Shown piece by piece: positions 8,364-17,733 of a stretch of DNA of 64,000 nucleotides. A program made the translations under genes and the position numbers. This stretch comes from Pseudothauera nasutitermitis. GTDB taxonomy: Bacteria > Pseudomonadota > Gammaproteobacteria > Burkholderiales > Rhodocyclaceae. Where the stretch lies: NCBI RefSeq assembly GCF_004801295.1, contig NZ_SSOC01000001.1, positions 1-64,000 on the forward strand, in the 5' to 3' direction. Below the pieces are notes generated by a model, which was not told the origin of the DNA, ran no database searches, and was given only the letters and a program-made list of their open reading frames with translations. Numbering within the stretch: position 1 is the stretch's first letter; each line of letters opens with the position of its first letter.

Positions 8364-8969
8364 ATGGCCGAACAAGTGCGCCTGATCAAGAAATATCCGA
8401 ATCGCCGCCTGTATGACACCCGTACCAGTTCCTACATCACGCTGGCTGATGTGAAGGAGCTCGTGCTGGGCAGCGAGGAATTCCAGGTGGTCGATGCGAA
8501 GTCCGGCGAGGACCTCACGCGCAGCATCCTGCTGCAGATCATCCTCGAGGAAGAGGCAGGCGGCGCGCCCATGTTCACCAGCGACCTGCTCGCCCAGATG
8601 ATCCGTTTCTACGGCAACGCCATGCAGGGCATGCTCGGCAAGTACCTGGAAAACAACATCAAGGCCTTCACCGACATGCAGGCCAAGCTGCAGGAGCAGG
8701 CGCGCGCGATCTACGGTGAGAACAGCCCGATCAACAAGGATTTGTGGACCCAGTTCCTCAACTTCCAGGGGCCGGCCATGCAGAGCATGATGGGCGCCTA
8801 CGTGGAACAGAGCAAGAAGATGTTCCAGCAGATGCAGGACCAGATCGAAAGCCAGACCCGCAACATCTTCACGGGATTCCAGTTCCCCCCCTATACCAGC
8901 AAGACCGGTCAGGACGAGCAGGCCGAAGAAGCCTCCTCCACCGGCAAGGGCCGCAGCGGCAATTCCTGA
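8364..8969 (+). CDS. phaR: polyhydroxyalkanoate synthesis repressor PhaR
   Basis: DNA-binding and PHB-binding regulator that represses phasin and pha genes until granules titrate it. The conserved N-terminal block is complete ([20 protein letters not shown], residues 8-27). The glutamine-rich C-terminal half ([17 protein letters not shown]) is typical of the PHB-binding accumulation-regulator region. 201 residues. ATG 8364 has GAGGAGA at 8348-8354. It closes the pha locus in its own transcription unit between the TATAAT at 8309 and rimO. Confidence 0.95.
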   Translation: MAEQVRLIKKYPNRRLYDTRTSSYITLADVKELVLGSEEFQVVDAKSGEDLTRSILLQIILEEEAGGAPMFTSDLLAQMIRFYGNAMQGMLGKYLENNIKAFTDMQAKLQEQARAIYGENSPINKDLWTQFLNFQGPAMQSMMGAYVEQSKKMFQQMQDQIESQTRNIFTGFQFPPYTSKTGQDEQAEEASSTGKGRSGNS

Positions 8970-9033
8970 CGCCGCCGGCCACGGGCGCCGCCCGGGAGGG
9001 GGCGTGCGCCTTCCCGGAGTTTCCCCCGACAGC

Positions 9034-10365
9034 ATGAACAAACAGACCATCCGGGACGTGCCGCGCGTCGGCTTCGTCTCTCTCGGTTGCCCGAAGGCGA
9101 CCTCCGATTCCGAACACATCCTCACCCGCCTGCGTGCCGAGGGCTACGAGATCTCCGGCAGTTATGACGCCGCCGATCTGGTGGTGGTGAATACCTGTGG
9201 CTTCATCGACGCGGCCGTCGAAGAATCGCTCGACGCCATCGGCGAGGCGCTCACCGAGAACGGCCGGGTGATCGTCACCGGCTGTCTGGGCGCCAAGGAC
9301 GACGTGGTGCGGGCCGCCCATCCGCAGGTGCTCGCAGTGACCGGCCCGCACGCCACCGAGGAGGTCATGCGCGCGGTGCACCAGCACCTGCCCAAGCCGC
9401 ACGACCCCTTCGTCGATCTGGTGCCGCCGCAGGGTGTGCGCCTGACCCCGCCGCACTATGCCTACCTGAAAATCTCGGAAGGCTGTAACCACCGCTGTAC
9501 GTTCTGCATCATCCCGTCGATGCGCGGCGATCTGCTCAGCCGGCCCATCCACGACGTCATGCGCGAGGCCGAGGCGCTGGTGGACTCGGGTGTGCGGGAA
9601 ATCCTGGTGATCTCGCAGGACACCAGCGCCTACGGCGTGGATGTGAAGTACCGCACCGGCTTCTGGGGCGGCAAGCCGCTCAAGACCCGCCTGCTGGACC
9701 TGGCCAACGCACTGGGCGAACTGGGCGTGTGGATCCGCATGCACTACGTCTATCCCTACCCCAGCGTGGATGAGTTGATCCCGCTGATGGCCGAGGGCAA
9801 GATCCTGCCTTACTTGGACGTGCCCTTCCAGCACGCCAGCCCGCGCATCCTCAAGGCCATGAAGCGCCCGGCCAACGCCGAGAACGTGCTGGAGCGCGTG
9901 CGCAAGTGGCGCAGCATCTGTCCGGAGCTGACCATCCGGTCGACCTTCATCACCGGCTTCCCCGGCGAAACCGAAGAGGATTTCGAACTGCTGCTCAACT
10001 TCCTGGAAGAGGCGCAGCTCGACCGTGTCGGGGCCTTTGCCTATTCTCCGGTGGAAGGTGCGGCGGCCAACGATCTGGCCGAGCCGGTGCCCGACGATGT
10101 GCGCGAGGAGCGCCGCATGCGCCTGATGGCTTTCCAGGAAGACATTTCCACCCAGCGCCTGGAAGCGCGCATCGGCAGCGAAATGACCGTATTGGTCGAC
10201 GACGTGGATGAGGAGGGCGCGCTGGCGCGCTCGCCCGGCGATGCGCCGGAGATCGACGGCCTGGTCATCGTGCCCGATGGCGACGGGCTGGAACCCGGTG
10301 ATTTCGTGCGTGTGCGCATCACCGACTGTGACGTGCACGACCTCTACGCCGAGCGTCTCGACTAG
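9034..10365 (+). CDS. rimO: ribosomal protein S12 methylthiotransferase RimO
   Basis: Radical-SAM enzyme that beta-methylthiolates Asp89 of ribosomal protein S12. N-terminal UPF0004 domain with Cys residues for the auxiliary Fe-S cluster ([34 protein letters not shown]), the radical-SAM triad CNHRCTFC, and a C-terminal TRAM domain. 443 residues from ATG 9034, matching the family. An in-frame GTG at 9004 exists, but the family normally begins about 10 residues before [10 protein letters not shown]. Its TAG stop (10363-10365) is part of a candidate -10 box for the next gene. Confidence 0.95.
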   Translation: MNKQTIRDVPRVGFVSLGCPKATSDSEHILTRLRAEGYEISGSYDAADLVVVNTCGFIDAAVEESLDAIGEALTENGRVIVTGCLGAKDDVVRAAHPQVLAVTGPHATEEVMRAVHQHLPKPHDPFVDLVPPQGVRLTPPHYAYLKISEGCNHRCTFCIIPSMRGDLLSRPIHDVMREAEALVDSGVREILVISQDTSAYGVDVKYRTGFWGGKPLKTRLLDLANALGELGVWIRMHYVYPYPSVDELIPLMAEGKILPYLDVPFQHASPRILKAMKRPANAENVLERVRKWRSICPELTIRSTFITGFPGETEEDFELLLNFLEEAQLDRVGAFAYSPVEGAAANDLAEPVPDDVREERRMRLMAFQEDISTQRLEARIGSEMTVLVDDVDEEGALARSPGDAPEIDGLVIVPDGDGLEPGDFVRVRITDCDVHDLYAERLD

Positions 10366-10374
10366 AATCTTCCC

Positions 10375-11310
10375 ATGCTCGATCTTGCCCACCTCCCGCG
10401 CAAGGAACACGGACCGATCATCGGCCTGGCGCTGGGTGGCGGTGCCGCGCGCGGCTGGGCCCATCTGGGCGTGCTGCGCGCGCTGCGCGCGGAAGGCGTG
10501 GAGCCCGATGTGGTGTGTGGCTGCTCCATCGGCGCGCTGGTCGGGGCCGCGTACGCTTCCGGCAAGCTCGACGAAATGACCGCGTGGACCGAGGCGCTCG
10601 ACTGGCAGGGCGTCGTCGGCATGCTAGACATCAGCCTGAAAGGCGGGCTGGTGCGCGGCGACCGGGTCATGCAGTACTGTGCCAAGAATTTCATCGCTGA
10701 AAGCTTCACCGACCTGCGCCTGCCCTTCGCCTGCGTCGCCACCGAATTGTCCAGCGGGCGGGAGATCTGGCTGCGCGAAGGCAACGTGGCCGATGCGGTG
10801 CGCGCCTCGATCGCCCTGCCGGGGCTGATCGCTCCCGCGCTGCGCGAAGGCCGCGTGCTGGTCGATGGCGGCCTGGTCAACCCGGTGCCGGTGTCGCTGT
10901 GCCGCGCCATGGGCGCGGAGCTGGTGATCGCGGTGGACCTGGGCTCCGATCTGGTCGGCCGTCCGCTCAAGCGCAGGCCCAAGTCCAAGCAGGAGCCGCC
11001 CGCCGACGGCTGGACCCAGCGCCTGCTGGCGATGGCCGGGCTGGGCAATGGCAATGCGCAGAATGTCGATGAAGAGGCCAATCTGCCGTCGCTCGCGGCC
11101 ATCCTCACCGGCAGCATCAACATCATGCAGATGCGCATCGCACGCAGCCGCCTGGCCGGAGAACCCGCCGACATGATGATCACCCCCAGAGTGGCGCAGC
11201 TCGGCATCATGGACTTCGACCACGCGGCCGAAGCCATTGCGGAAGGCGAGGCGGCCGTGGAGCGTGCGCGGCCCATGCTGCACCATCTGTTCGGCAGGGA
11301 ACACGGATGA
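10375..11310 (+). CDS. patatin-like phospholipase family protein (RssA-like)
   Basis: Serine hydrolase of the patatin/RssA group, 311 residues. The oxyanion-hole motif GLALGGGAARGWAHLG comes first, then the nucleophile elbow GCSIGAL (GxSxG), then the Asp motif VDGGLVNPVPV completing the Ser-Asp dyad. No signal peptide is evident, so it is probably cytosolic or membrane-associated; the lipid substrate is unknown. A TAGAAT box ends six bases before the ATG and no Shine-Dalgarno is visible, suggesting possible leaderless initiation, although read-through from rimO is also possible. The stop overlaps the next start (ATGA). Confidence 0.87.
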   Translation: MLDLAHLPRKEHGPIIGLALGGGAARGWAHLGVLRALRAEGVEPDVVCGCSIGALVGAAYASGKLDEMTAWTEALDWQGVVGMLDISLKGGLVRGDRVMQYCAKNFIAESFTDLRLPFACVATELSSGREIWLREGNVADAVRASIALPGLIAPALREGRVLVDGGLVNPVPVSLCRAMGAELVIAVDLGSDLVGRPLKRRPKSKQEPPADGWTQRLLAMAGLGNGNAQNVDEEANLPSLAAILTGSINIMQMRIARSRLAGEPADMMITPRVAQLGIMDFDHAAEAIAEGEAAVERARPMLHHLFGREHG

Positions 11311-12722
11311 ATGCCGATGCGCAGCTGCTGGCCGCCCTGGCCGGCGTGGTCGGCGCGCCCAACGTATTGAGTGCGGCCGGCGATCTGGCGCCCTATGTGA
11401 ATGACTGGCGAGGCCGCTACAGCGGCCGCGCATGCGCCGTGGTGCGCCCGGGGAGTGCGGCGGAAGTCGCCGAGGTGGTGCGTCGATGCGCCGCGGCCGG
11501 CGTGCCGCTGGTGCCGCAGGGTGGCAATACGGGGTTGTGTGGGGGGGCCACGCCGGCGGACGACGGCCGGGCCGTGCTGATCAGCTTGTCACGCTTGCAG
11601 CGCATCCGCGCGGTCGATCCCGACAACAACACCCTGGTGGCGGAAGCCGGCTGCACCCTGGCGGCCGTGCATGAAGCGGCCGAGCGGGTCGGCAGGCTGT
11701 TCCCCCTGTCGCTGGCCGCCGAGGGCAGTTGCCAGATCGGCGGCAATCTGTCCACCAATGCCGGCGGGGTGCATGTGCTGCGCTACGGCAACATGCGCGA
11801 ACTCACCCTCGGGCTGGAAGTGGTACTGCCCGACGGCCGCCTGTGGGACGGCCTGCGCGGTCTGCGCAAGGACAATACCGGCTACGATCTGAAGCAGCTG
11901 TTCATCGGCGCGGAAGGCACGCTGGGCATCATCACCGCCGCCGTATTGAAGCTGTTTCCGCTGCCCCGCGCGCAGGCGGTGGCCTGGGTCGCCACGGCTG
12001 ATCCGGCCACGGCGGTGAGCCTGCTGGGTTTTCTGCGCGATCGCCTCGGCGAGCGCCTGAGCGCCTTCGAACTGATCGGTCGCGCGGCGCTGGATCTGGT
12101 GCTCGAGCACATCCCCGGCGCCCGCCCGCCACTGGCCGAAGTGCCGGAATGGTCGGTGCTGATCGAATTGGGCGATCCGGATGCTGGAGTCCGGCTGGAC
12201 GAACTGCTGGAGCAGGCCCTCGCCGATGCGTTGGAGGCCGGTTTGATCGCCGATGCCGTGGTGGCCGCCAGCCTGGCGCAGCGTGCCGCCTTGTGGGCGT
12301 TGCGTGAAAATGCCTCGGAAGCGCAGAAAATTGAAGGCGTCAGCATCAAGCACGACATCGCGGTACCGGTCGGGCGCATCCCGGTCTTCCTCGAACGTGC
12401 CGGCGAAGCCTTGCGCCAGGTCTGGCCCGGGGTGCGCATCGTCGCCTTCGGGCATCTCGGCGATGGTAATCTGCACTACAACCTGTCGCATGGGCGGGAG
12501 GCAGAAAACACCGCCTTTATCGCCCGCGGCGGCGAAGTGAACCGCATCGTCCACGACCTTGTGGATGCACTCGGCGGCTCCATTTCTGCGGAGCACGGCA
12601 TCGGCCAGTTGAAACGCGGTGAACTGCAGCGCTACAAGTCGGCCGTGGAGCTCGATATGATGCGCGCGCTCAAGCAGGCGCTCGATCCGCAGGGCCTGAT
12701 GAACCCCGGCAAGGTGCTCTGA
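11307..12722 (+). CDS. FAD-linked (S)/(D)-2-hydroxyacid dehydrogenase, GlcD/D2HGDH type
   Basis: 471-residue vanillyl-alcohol-oxidase-fold flavoprotein. N-terminal FAD-binding PCMH domain (VVRPGSAAEVAEVVRRC, PQGGNTGLCGGATP, NLSTNAGGVHVLRYGN) and a C-terminal FAD-oxidase C domain with GHLGDGNLHYN and SAEHGIG. Domain order and length fit D-2-hydroxyglutarate or D-lactate dehydrogenases and the GlcD subunit of glycolate oxidase. No glcE/glcF genes adjoin it, which favours a single-subunit D-2-hydroxyglutarate-type enzyme; this is inference. It starts at ATG 11307, overlapping the patatin gene by four bases, so the two are coupled. Confidence 0.88.
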   Translation: MNADAQLLAALAGVVGAPNVLSAAGDLAPYVNDWRGRYSGRACAVVRPGSAAEVAEVVRRCAAAGVPLVPQGGNTGLCGGATPADDGRAVLISLSRLQRIRAVDPDNNTLVAEAGCTLAAVHEAAERVGRLFPLSLAAEGSCQIGGNLSTNAGGVHVLRYGNMRELTLGLEVVLPDGRLWDGLRGLRKDNTGYDLKQLFIGAEGTLGIITAAVLKLFPLPRAQAVAWVATADPATAVSLLGFLRDRLGERLSAFELIGRAALDLVLEHIPGARPPLAEVPEWSVLIELGDPDAGVRLDELLEQALADALEAGLIADAVVAASLAQRAALWALRENASEAQKIEGVSIKHDIAVPVGRIPVFLERAGEALRQVWPGVRIVAFGHLGDGNLHYNLSHGREAENTAFIARGGEVNRIVHDLVDALGGSISAEHGIGQLKRGELQRYKSAVELDMMRALKQALDPQGLMNPGKVL

Positions 12723-12752
12723 GCGGAAACGCAAAAAAGCGCGCCGGGGCGC

Positions 12753-12781
12753 TTTACACGGCCCTGGGCTGTTCATATAAT
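12753..12781 (+). promoter_or_regulatory. sigma-70 promoter of the first tRNA block
   Basis: TTTACA (12753-12758), 17-bp spacer, perfect TATAAT (12776-12781), 18 bp before the first tRNA. The -35 overlaps the 3' arm of a small hairpin (AAAGCGC 12736-12742 / GCGCTTT 12749-12755) that may end the upstream gene. Confidence 0.88.
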
Positions 12782-12799
12782 GCGCGCTCTTTCGCGGTC

Positions 12800-12875
<76 letters not shown>

Positions 12876-12889
12876 GTCCGAAAGAACAG

Positions 12890-12965
12890 GTCCCCATCGT
12901 CTAGAGGCCTAGGACACCGCCCTTTCACGGCGATAACCGGGGTTCGAATCCCCGTGGGGACGCCA
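12890..12965 (+). tRNA. tRNA-Glu (TTC), copy 1
   Basis: 76-nt cloverleaf with CCA. The acceptor pairs GTCCCCA with TGGGGAC; the anticodon loop CTTTCAC gives TTC. It lies 14 nt after tRNA-Ala in the same transcript. Confidence 0.96.
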
Positions 12966-13028
12966 GAACATGGCGAGCCTGCGATGAGCAGGCAAGCAAA
13001 CCGGCAGCGATGCCGGGCAGGTCAGCGC

Positions 13029-13105
13029 GGAGTGGTAGTTCAGTTGGTTAGAATACCGGCCTGTCACGCCGGGGGTCGCGGGTTCGAGTCCCGTCCACTC
13101 CGCCA
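13029..13105 (+). tRNA. tRNA-Asp (GTC), copy 1
   Basis: 77-nt cloverleaf with CCA. The acceptor pairs GGAGTGG with CCACTCC; the anticodon stem-loop CCGGCCTGTCACGCCGG gives GTC. Confidence 0.96.
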
Positions 13106-13166
13106 CGTAGTACCCGTGAAGTCGGCATGATTCGCGGTTCCGGACGAAGATGAAATCCGGAAGAGC

Positions 13167-13195
13167 TTGCGGTGGCATCGACCGCTTGCTATAAT
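13167..13195 (+). promoter_or_regulatory. sigma-70 promoter of the second tRNA block
   Basis: TTGCGG (13167-13172), 17-bp spacer, perfect TATAAT (13190-13195), 13 bp before the second tRNA-Ala. Confidence 0.85.
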
Positions 13196-13208
13196 CTTCG
13201 ACTCTGTT

Positions 13209-13284
<76 letters not shown>

Positions 13285-13291
13285 ACACTAG

Positions 13292-13367
13292 GTCCCCATC
13301 GTCTAGAGGCCTAGGACACCGCCCTTTCACGGCGATAACCGGGGTTCGAATCCCCGTGGGGACGCCA
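13292..13367 (+). tRNA. tRNA-Glu (TTC), copy 2
   Basis: Identical over 76 nt to the copy at 12890; anticodon TTC, CCA encoded. Confidence 0.96.
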
Positions 13368-13429
13368 GAACATGGCGAACCTGCGAAAGCAGGCAAGCAG
13401 ACCGGCAGCGATGCCGGGCAGGTCAGCGC

Positions 13430-13506
13430 GGAGTGGTAGTTCAGTCGGTTAGAATACCGGCCTGTCACGCCGGGGGTCGCGGGTTCGAGTCCCGTCCACT
13501 CCGCCA
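13430..13506 (+). tRNA. tRNA-Asp (GTC), copy 2
   Basis: 77 nt, differing from the copy at 13029 by one D-loop base; anticodon GTC, CCA encoded. Confidence 0.96.
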
Positions 13507-13514
13507 CCAAGTAG

Positions 13515-13548
13515 AACGGGAAGCCTTCTGGCTTCCCGTTTTGCTTTT
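13515..13548 (+). terminator. terminator of the tRNA cluster
   Basis: Perfect 11-bp stem AACGGGAAGCC (13515-13525) with GGCTTCCCGTT (13530-13540), TTCT loop, then TTTGCTTTT-like tail. Confidence 0.92.
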
Positions 13549-13744
13549 GTGCGCCGTCATCGCATGCGTCTCCCTGTGCTGGTTCCGCCTGTAAGTTCTG
13601 CCTCCTGTGGCGGGCTTCGTTGTCGTTACCTGGATTTCAGGGCTGGCGTGCTTAAGGCGAGTTGCGCTACATTGCCGTCCATACGTAACGGTATGGTGGT
13701 GCATGCCGGGGCGTCTTGAATTCGTCACAGGGGAGAGAAGCGAG

Positions 13745-14599
13745 ATGGCAATCCAGAAAATCGGCGTGATCGGCGCGGGCACCATGGGCAACGGTATCGC
13801 CCAGGCATTCGCGGTGGCGGGCTACCAGGTGGTGATGACCGACGTGGCCGAGGCGGCCCTGCAGCGTGGCGTGGCCACGGTGAGCGGCAGCCTGGACCGC
13901 CTGATCAAGAAGGAAAAGATGACTGCCGCCGAGAAGGACGCGGCGCTCGCGCTGATTTCCACGTCCACGGATCTCGCGGCCGTGGCCGGTTGCGATCTGG
14001 TGATCGAGGCGGCGACCGAGAATCTCGAACTGAAGCTGAAGATCTTCGCCCAGCTCGACGCCGCACTGCAGCCGGGGGCGATCATCGCCACCAACACTTC
14101 GTCGATCTCGGTGACCAAGCTGGCGGCGGCCACCGGGCGTGCGGACCGGGTGATCGGCATGCATTTCTTCAATCCGGTGCCGCTGATGGCGCTGGTCGAG
14201 CTGATTCGTGGCCTGCAGACCTCCGATGAAACCTATGCGGAAGTCGAGGCAGTGTCGCGCGCGGTGGGCAAGACGCCGGTGCAGGTGAAGAACAGCCCGG
14301 GCTTTGTGGTGAACCGCATGCTGTGCCCGATGATCAACGAGGCGATCTTCACGCTGGGCGAGGGGCTGGCCACTGCGGCGGAGATCGACGAAGCGATGAA
14401 GCTGGGCTGCAACCATCCGATCGGCCCGCTGGCCTTGTGCGACCTGATCGGCCTGGACGTGCAGCTTGCGGTGATGCAGGTGCTGTTCGAGGGCTTCAAG
14501 GATCCCAAGTATCGTCCGGCGCCGCTGCTGGTGGAAATGGTCGAGGCGGGCTACCTGGGCCGCAAGACCGGCCGAGGTTTCTTCGACTACTCGAAGTAG
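13745..14599 (+). CDS. 3-hydroxybutyryl-CoA dehydrogenase (Hbd/PaaH family)
   Basis: NAD(P)-dependent (S)-3-hydroxyacyl-CoA dehydrogenase, 284 residues, cytosolic. The N-terminal Rossmann motif is [11 protein letters not shown]; the [13 protein letters not shown] segment carries the catalytic His; the C-terminal 3HCDH domain includes [11 protein letters not shown] and GLDV. The family acts in butyrate/crotonyl-CoA, phenylacetate and beta-oxidation routes; the role here is not fixed because no pathway genes adjoin. ATG 13745 follows GGGGAGAGAAG. A CCATAC-N6-GTATGG inverted repeat (13679-13696) lies in the upstream region and could be an operator. A bidirectional terminator follows. Confidence 0.92.
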   Translation: MAIQKIGVIGAGTMGNGIAQAFAVAGYQVVMTDVAEAALQRGVATVSGSLDRLIKKEKMTAAEKDAALALISTSTDLAAVAGCDLVIEAATENLELKLKIFAQLDAALQPGAIIATNTSSISVTKLAAATGRADRVIGMHFFNPVPLMALVELIRGLQTSDETYAEVEAVSRAVGKTPVQVKNSPGFVVNRMLCPMINEAIFTLGEGLATAAEIDEAMKLGCNHPIGPLALCDLIGLDVQLAVMQVLFEGFKDPKYRPAPLLVEMVEAGYLGRKTGRGFFDYSK

Positions 14600-14619
14600 G
14601 CGCCGGCGAGCGGAAAACG

Positions 14620-14645
14620 AAAAAGCCACCCGCGGGTGGCTTTTT
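14620..14645. terminator. bidirectional terminator between convergent hbd-type gene and rho
   Basis: AAAAAGCCACCC (14620-14631) pairs with GGGTGGCTTTTT (14634-14645). The A and T runs at the two ends let it act in both directions for the converging genes. Confidence 0.93.
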
Positions 14646-14668
14646 CATTGGACGCCCGGGCGGGGCGT

Positions 14669-15931
14669 TCAGCGGCCGGAGCGCATCGCGTCGAAGAACT
14701 CCGCGTTGCTCTTGGTGGCCTTGACCTTGTCGAGCAGGAATTCCATCGCGTCGATGTCGTCCATGCCGTACAGCAGCTTGCGCAGAATCCACACCTTTTG
14801 CAGCACGTCGGACTTCATCAGCAGCTCTTCGCGGCGGGTGCCGGAGCGGTTGACGTTGATCGCCGGATAGACGCGTTTCTCGGCCATGCGGCGGTCGAGG
14901 TGGAGCTCCATGTTGCCGGTGCCCTTGAATTCCTCGTAGATCACATCGTCCATGCGGCTGCCGGTGTCGATCAGCGTGGTGGCGATGATGGTCAGCGAGC
15001 CGCCTTCCTCGATGTTGCGCGCCGCGCCGAAGAAGCGCTTGGGCTTCTGCAGGGCGTTGGCGTCCACGCCGCCGGTGAGCACCTTGCCGGAGGCCGGCTG
15101 CACGGTGTTGTAGGCGCGCGCCAGGCGGGTGAGCGAGTCGAGCAGGATCACCACGTCGCACTTGTGCTCGACCAGGCGCTTGGCCTTTTCGATGACCATC
15201 TCGGCGACCTGCACGTGGCGGGTGGCCGGCTCGTCGAAGGTGGAGGCGACGACCTCGCCCTTCACCGAGCGCTGCATTTCGGTCACTTCTTCCGGGCGTT
15301 CGTCGATCAGCAGCACGATCAGCGTGACGTCCGGGTGATTGGCCGTGATGGCGTGGGCGATGTGCTGCAGCATGACCGTCTTGCCGCTCTTCGGCGGTGC
15401 CACCAGCAGGCCGCGCTGGCCCTTGCCGATGGGGGCGATCATGTCGATGATGCGGCTGGTGACGTTTTCCTCGCCGCGCATGTCGCGTTCGAGCTTCAGG
15501 CACTCCTGCGGGTGCAGCGGCGTGAGGTTCTCGAACAGGATCTTGTGCTTGCACTCTTCCGGCGGGCGGCCGTTGATCTTGTCCAGCTTCACCAGCGCGA
15601 AATAGCGCTCGCCATCCTTGGGCGTGCGAATCTCGCCCTCGATGGTGTCGCCGGTGTGCAGGTTGAAGCGGCGGATCTGCGAGGGCGACACGTAGATGTC
15701 GTCGGTGCCGGCCAGATACGAAGCTTCCGGCGAACGCAGGAAGCCGAAACCGTCGGGCAGTACCTCCAGGGCGCCGTCGCCGTAGATCGGCTCGCCTTTC
15801 TTGGCGCGGTTTTTCAGCAGCGCGAATACCAGTTCCTGCTTGCGCAGGCGGTTGGCGCCTTCGATTTCATTGGCGACGGCCATCTCCAGCAGTTCGCTGA
15901 CGTGGAGGGCCTTGAGCTCCGATAGATGCAT
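14669..15931 (-). CDS. rho: transcription termination factor Rho
   Basis: Hexameric RNA-dependent ATPase/helicase ending transcription at C-rich rut sites. From the ATG at 15931 the protein is 420 residues and begins [18 protein letters not shown] like other Rho proteins. The RNA-binding fold holds the DGFGFLRS motif, Walker A is PPKSGKT, Walker B lies in [17 protein letters not shown], and the Q-loop/R-loop regions are intact. The same frame stays open for 53 more codons back to a TTG at 16090 overlapping trxA; that Pro/Arg-rich stretch is not part of normal Rho. It lies downstream of trxA on the same strand (142 bp between them), a common pair. Confidence 0.97.
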   Translation of the reverse strand: MHLSELKALHVSELLEMAVANEIEGANRLRKQELVFALLKNRAKKGEPIYGDGALEVLPDGFGFLRSPEASYLAGTDDIYVSPSQIRRFNLHTGDTIEGEIRTPKDGERYFALVKLDKINGRPPEECKHKILFENLTPLHPQECLKLERDMRGEENVTSRIIDMIAPIGKGQRGLLVAPPKSGKTVMLQHIAHAITANHPDVTLIVLLIDERPEEVTEMQRSVKGEVVASTFDEPATRHVQVAEMVIEKAKRLVEHKCDVVILLDSLTRLARAYNTVQPASGKVLTGGVDANALQKPKRFFGAARNIEEGGSLTIIATTLIDTGSRMDDVIYEEFKGTGNMELHLDRRMAEKRVYPAINVNRSGTRREELLMKSDVLQKVWILRKLLYGMDDIDAMEFLLDKVKATKSNAEFFDAMRSGR

Positions 15932-16073
15932 GGCAGCGGACGGGTTCGAGACGTCGGTGGAAGAGTCGATTGCCGGAGAGGGCAGAGGAGGGGGTGTTTC
16001 ACGGCGCCGCGTGGTGCGGCGAACGGGGCGGGGGGCGCCGTCGGCGGTGGCCGGAGCAAGCTCCGGCTCCAGG

Positions 16074-16400
16074 TTAGAGATTGCTGTCAATGAATGCCGT
16101 CAGTTGAGATTTGGACAGGGCGCCGACCTTGGTGGCTTCCACATTGCCGCCCTTGAACAGCATCAGCGTGGGGATGCCACGAATGCCGAACTTGGCGGGG
16201 GTGTCCTGGTTTTCGTCGATGTTGAGTTTGGCAACCTTGAGTTTGCCGGCGTATTCCTTGGCGACTTCGTCAAGGATCGGGGCGATCATCTTGCACGGAC
16301 CGCACCATTCGGCCCAGTAGTCCACGAGTACGGGCGTGGACGACCGCAGCACTTCGGACTCGAAGCTAGCGTCGGTCACGTAATGGATATGCTCGCTCAT
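16074..16400 (-). CDS. trxA: thioredoxin 1
   Basis: Cytosolic protein-disulfide reductase, 108 residues, with the WCGPC active site (residues 32-36 by count), a buried Asp in LVDYWAEW, and the cis-Pro in [11 protein letters not shown]. Length and motifs are those of E. coli TrxA. It is divergent from fdxA, and rho follows on the same strand. The upstream 250 bases contain the divergent promoters, but no box is convincing. Confidence 0.97.
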   Translation of the reverse strand: MSEHIHYVTDASFESEVLRSSTPVLVDYWAEWCGPCKMIAPILDEVAKEYAGKLKVAKLNIDENQDTPAKFGIRGIPTLMLFKGGNVEATKVGALSKSQLTAFIDSNL

Positions 16401-16655
16401 GATTCCTCACGTCAGGGGGCTGTGTTGCTGAATCGGGTCGGAGATCGGGGCCGGAGCGGCCCGTCGGGGCAAGGCCGGGAATCCGGTCTTGCTTGAGAAT
16501 TTTGCGAAAGTTATGCGAACCCGGGGCCGGCGTCAAGAAAATATGGGGGTTTGGCGCGTGCGCCGTCGCCTGGCGTGGCGAAAATGGGATGCGCTGGACT
16601 ATATTGAAGGCCCGGCCGCGCCCTGAAGTGCGTTGCGCCAACGGAGATAGAGAAA

Positions 16656-16979
16656 ATGGCTTATGTGGTGACCGAGGCGTGCATCCGCTGCAAATACACG
16701 GATTGTGTGGATGTATGCCCTGTGGACTGTTTTCGTGAAGGCCCCAATTTTCTGGTGATCGATCCGGAGGAGTGCATCGACTGTACGCTGTGCGTGGCCG
16801 AGTGCCCGGTGGAGGCCATCTACGCGGAGGACGACGTGCCCGACGACCAGCGCCGTTTCATCGCGCTCAACGCCGAACTGTCCCGTGAGTGGAAGGCCAT
16901 CGTCGAGCGCAAGGAACCGCTGCCCGACGCGGACGAATGGGCAAAGGTGAAGGACAAGCTCGATCAGCTGGAGCGCTGA
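16656..16979 (+). CDS. fdxA: 7Fe ferredoxin FdxA
   Basis: Low-potential electron carrier with one 3Fe-4S and one 4Fe-4S cluster. The 107 residues show [18 protein letters not shown] (first cluster set) and [17 protein letters not shown] (second), followed by the charged C-terminal extension ([17 protein letters not shown]) typical of proteobacterial FdxA. ATG 16656 has GGAG at 16643-16646. A weak TATATT at 16600-16605 could be its -10. It is divergent from trxA and followed by a CBS-domain gene. Confidence 0.95.
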   Translation: MAYVVTEACIRCKYTDCVDVCPVDCFREGPNFLVIDPEECIDCTLCVAECPVEAIYAEDDVPDDQRRFIALNAELSREWKAIVERKEPLPDADEWAKVKDKLDQLER

Positions 16980-17081
16980 GTTCCGCTGGAAATGCCGGGC
17001 GGGTCCCGCCCGCCCTTTTCGCTGTGGCGCCAATGCACTACCATGGCGCACAACCGTGGCAACCGTACCAAGAGGATGAAC

Positions 17082-17534
17082 ATGCTGGTCAGCGAAATTC
17101 TCGCGATCAAGGGCAAGGTGCTCTACACCATCGCGCCGGGCCGCAGTCTGGCCGAGGCGGTGGAGGTCATGACCGAACAGGACGTCGGCTCGCTGGTGGT
17201 GTTCGACCAGGGCCGCATGACCGGCATGCTGACCTTCCGCGAAGTGCTCGGCGCCGTCCATGCCGGTGGCGCGCAATGGCAGGAAATGACGGTGGAGCAG
17301 GCCATGCTGCGCGATCCGCAGACCGCTTCCCCGAACATGGAAATGGACGAGTTGCGCCGGCTGATGGTCGATCGCCGCCAGCGCTATCTGCCGGTGATGG
17401 ACGAAGGAACGCTGCTTGGCGTGGTGTCCTTCCACGACGTGGCCAAGGCGGTGCTCGAAGAGCAGAGCTTCGAGAACCGCATGCTGAAGAACTACATCCG
17501 TAACTGGCCTGCCGAGGCCAACGAACAGAACTGA
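17082..17534 (+). CDS. CBS-domain protein
   Basis: 150 residues comprising a tandem pair of CBS domains, a Bateman module that usually binds adenine nucleotides. First: residues about 1-60 ([40 protein letters not shown]). Second: about 75-140 ([33 protein letters not shown]). No catalytic domain is fused. ATG 17082 is preferred because AGAGG lies six bases upstream; ATG 17076 abuts that sequence. The ligand and partner are unknown. A hairpin without a T run (17558-17582) follows. Confidence 0.85.
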   Translation: MLVSEILAIKGKVLYTIAPGRSLAEAVEVMTEQDVGSLVVFDQGRMTGMLTFREVLGAVHAGGAQWQEMTVEQAMLRDPQTASPNMEMDELRRLMVDRRQRYLPVMDEGTLLGVVSFHDVAKAVLEEQSFENRMLKNYIRNWPAEANEQN

Positions 17535-17733
17535 ACGGCTGACAGCCGTCTGCCGTGTCGCACGCCGCAGGGGGGCGTGCGATGCGGGAACAACAATAAG
17601 GTCCGGACCTCTACGGACAAACAGGTTGGAAACCGGGTGGCCGTTTTGCGGCACCCGGATCGCCTTGGGAGGGCGGTGCCGTGATCCGCGTATGTCGCGG
17701 CCGGCATTTTTTCCACCAAGAGGAGGAGACAAC

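Noticed and set aside
8323-8385. 20-codon leaderless ORF upstream of and overlapping phaR
   Set aside because: An ATG follows the TATAAT by eight bases, but the short frame has no informative composition and phaR has its own strong GAGGAGA site.
17558-17582. Terminator after the CBS-domain gene
   Set aside because: A good 9-bp hairpin (TCGCACGCC/GGCGTGCGA) but no T run on either strand; left as an unassigned hairpin.
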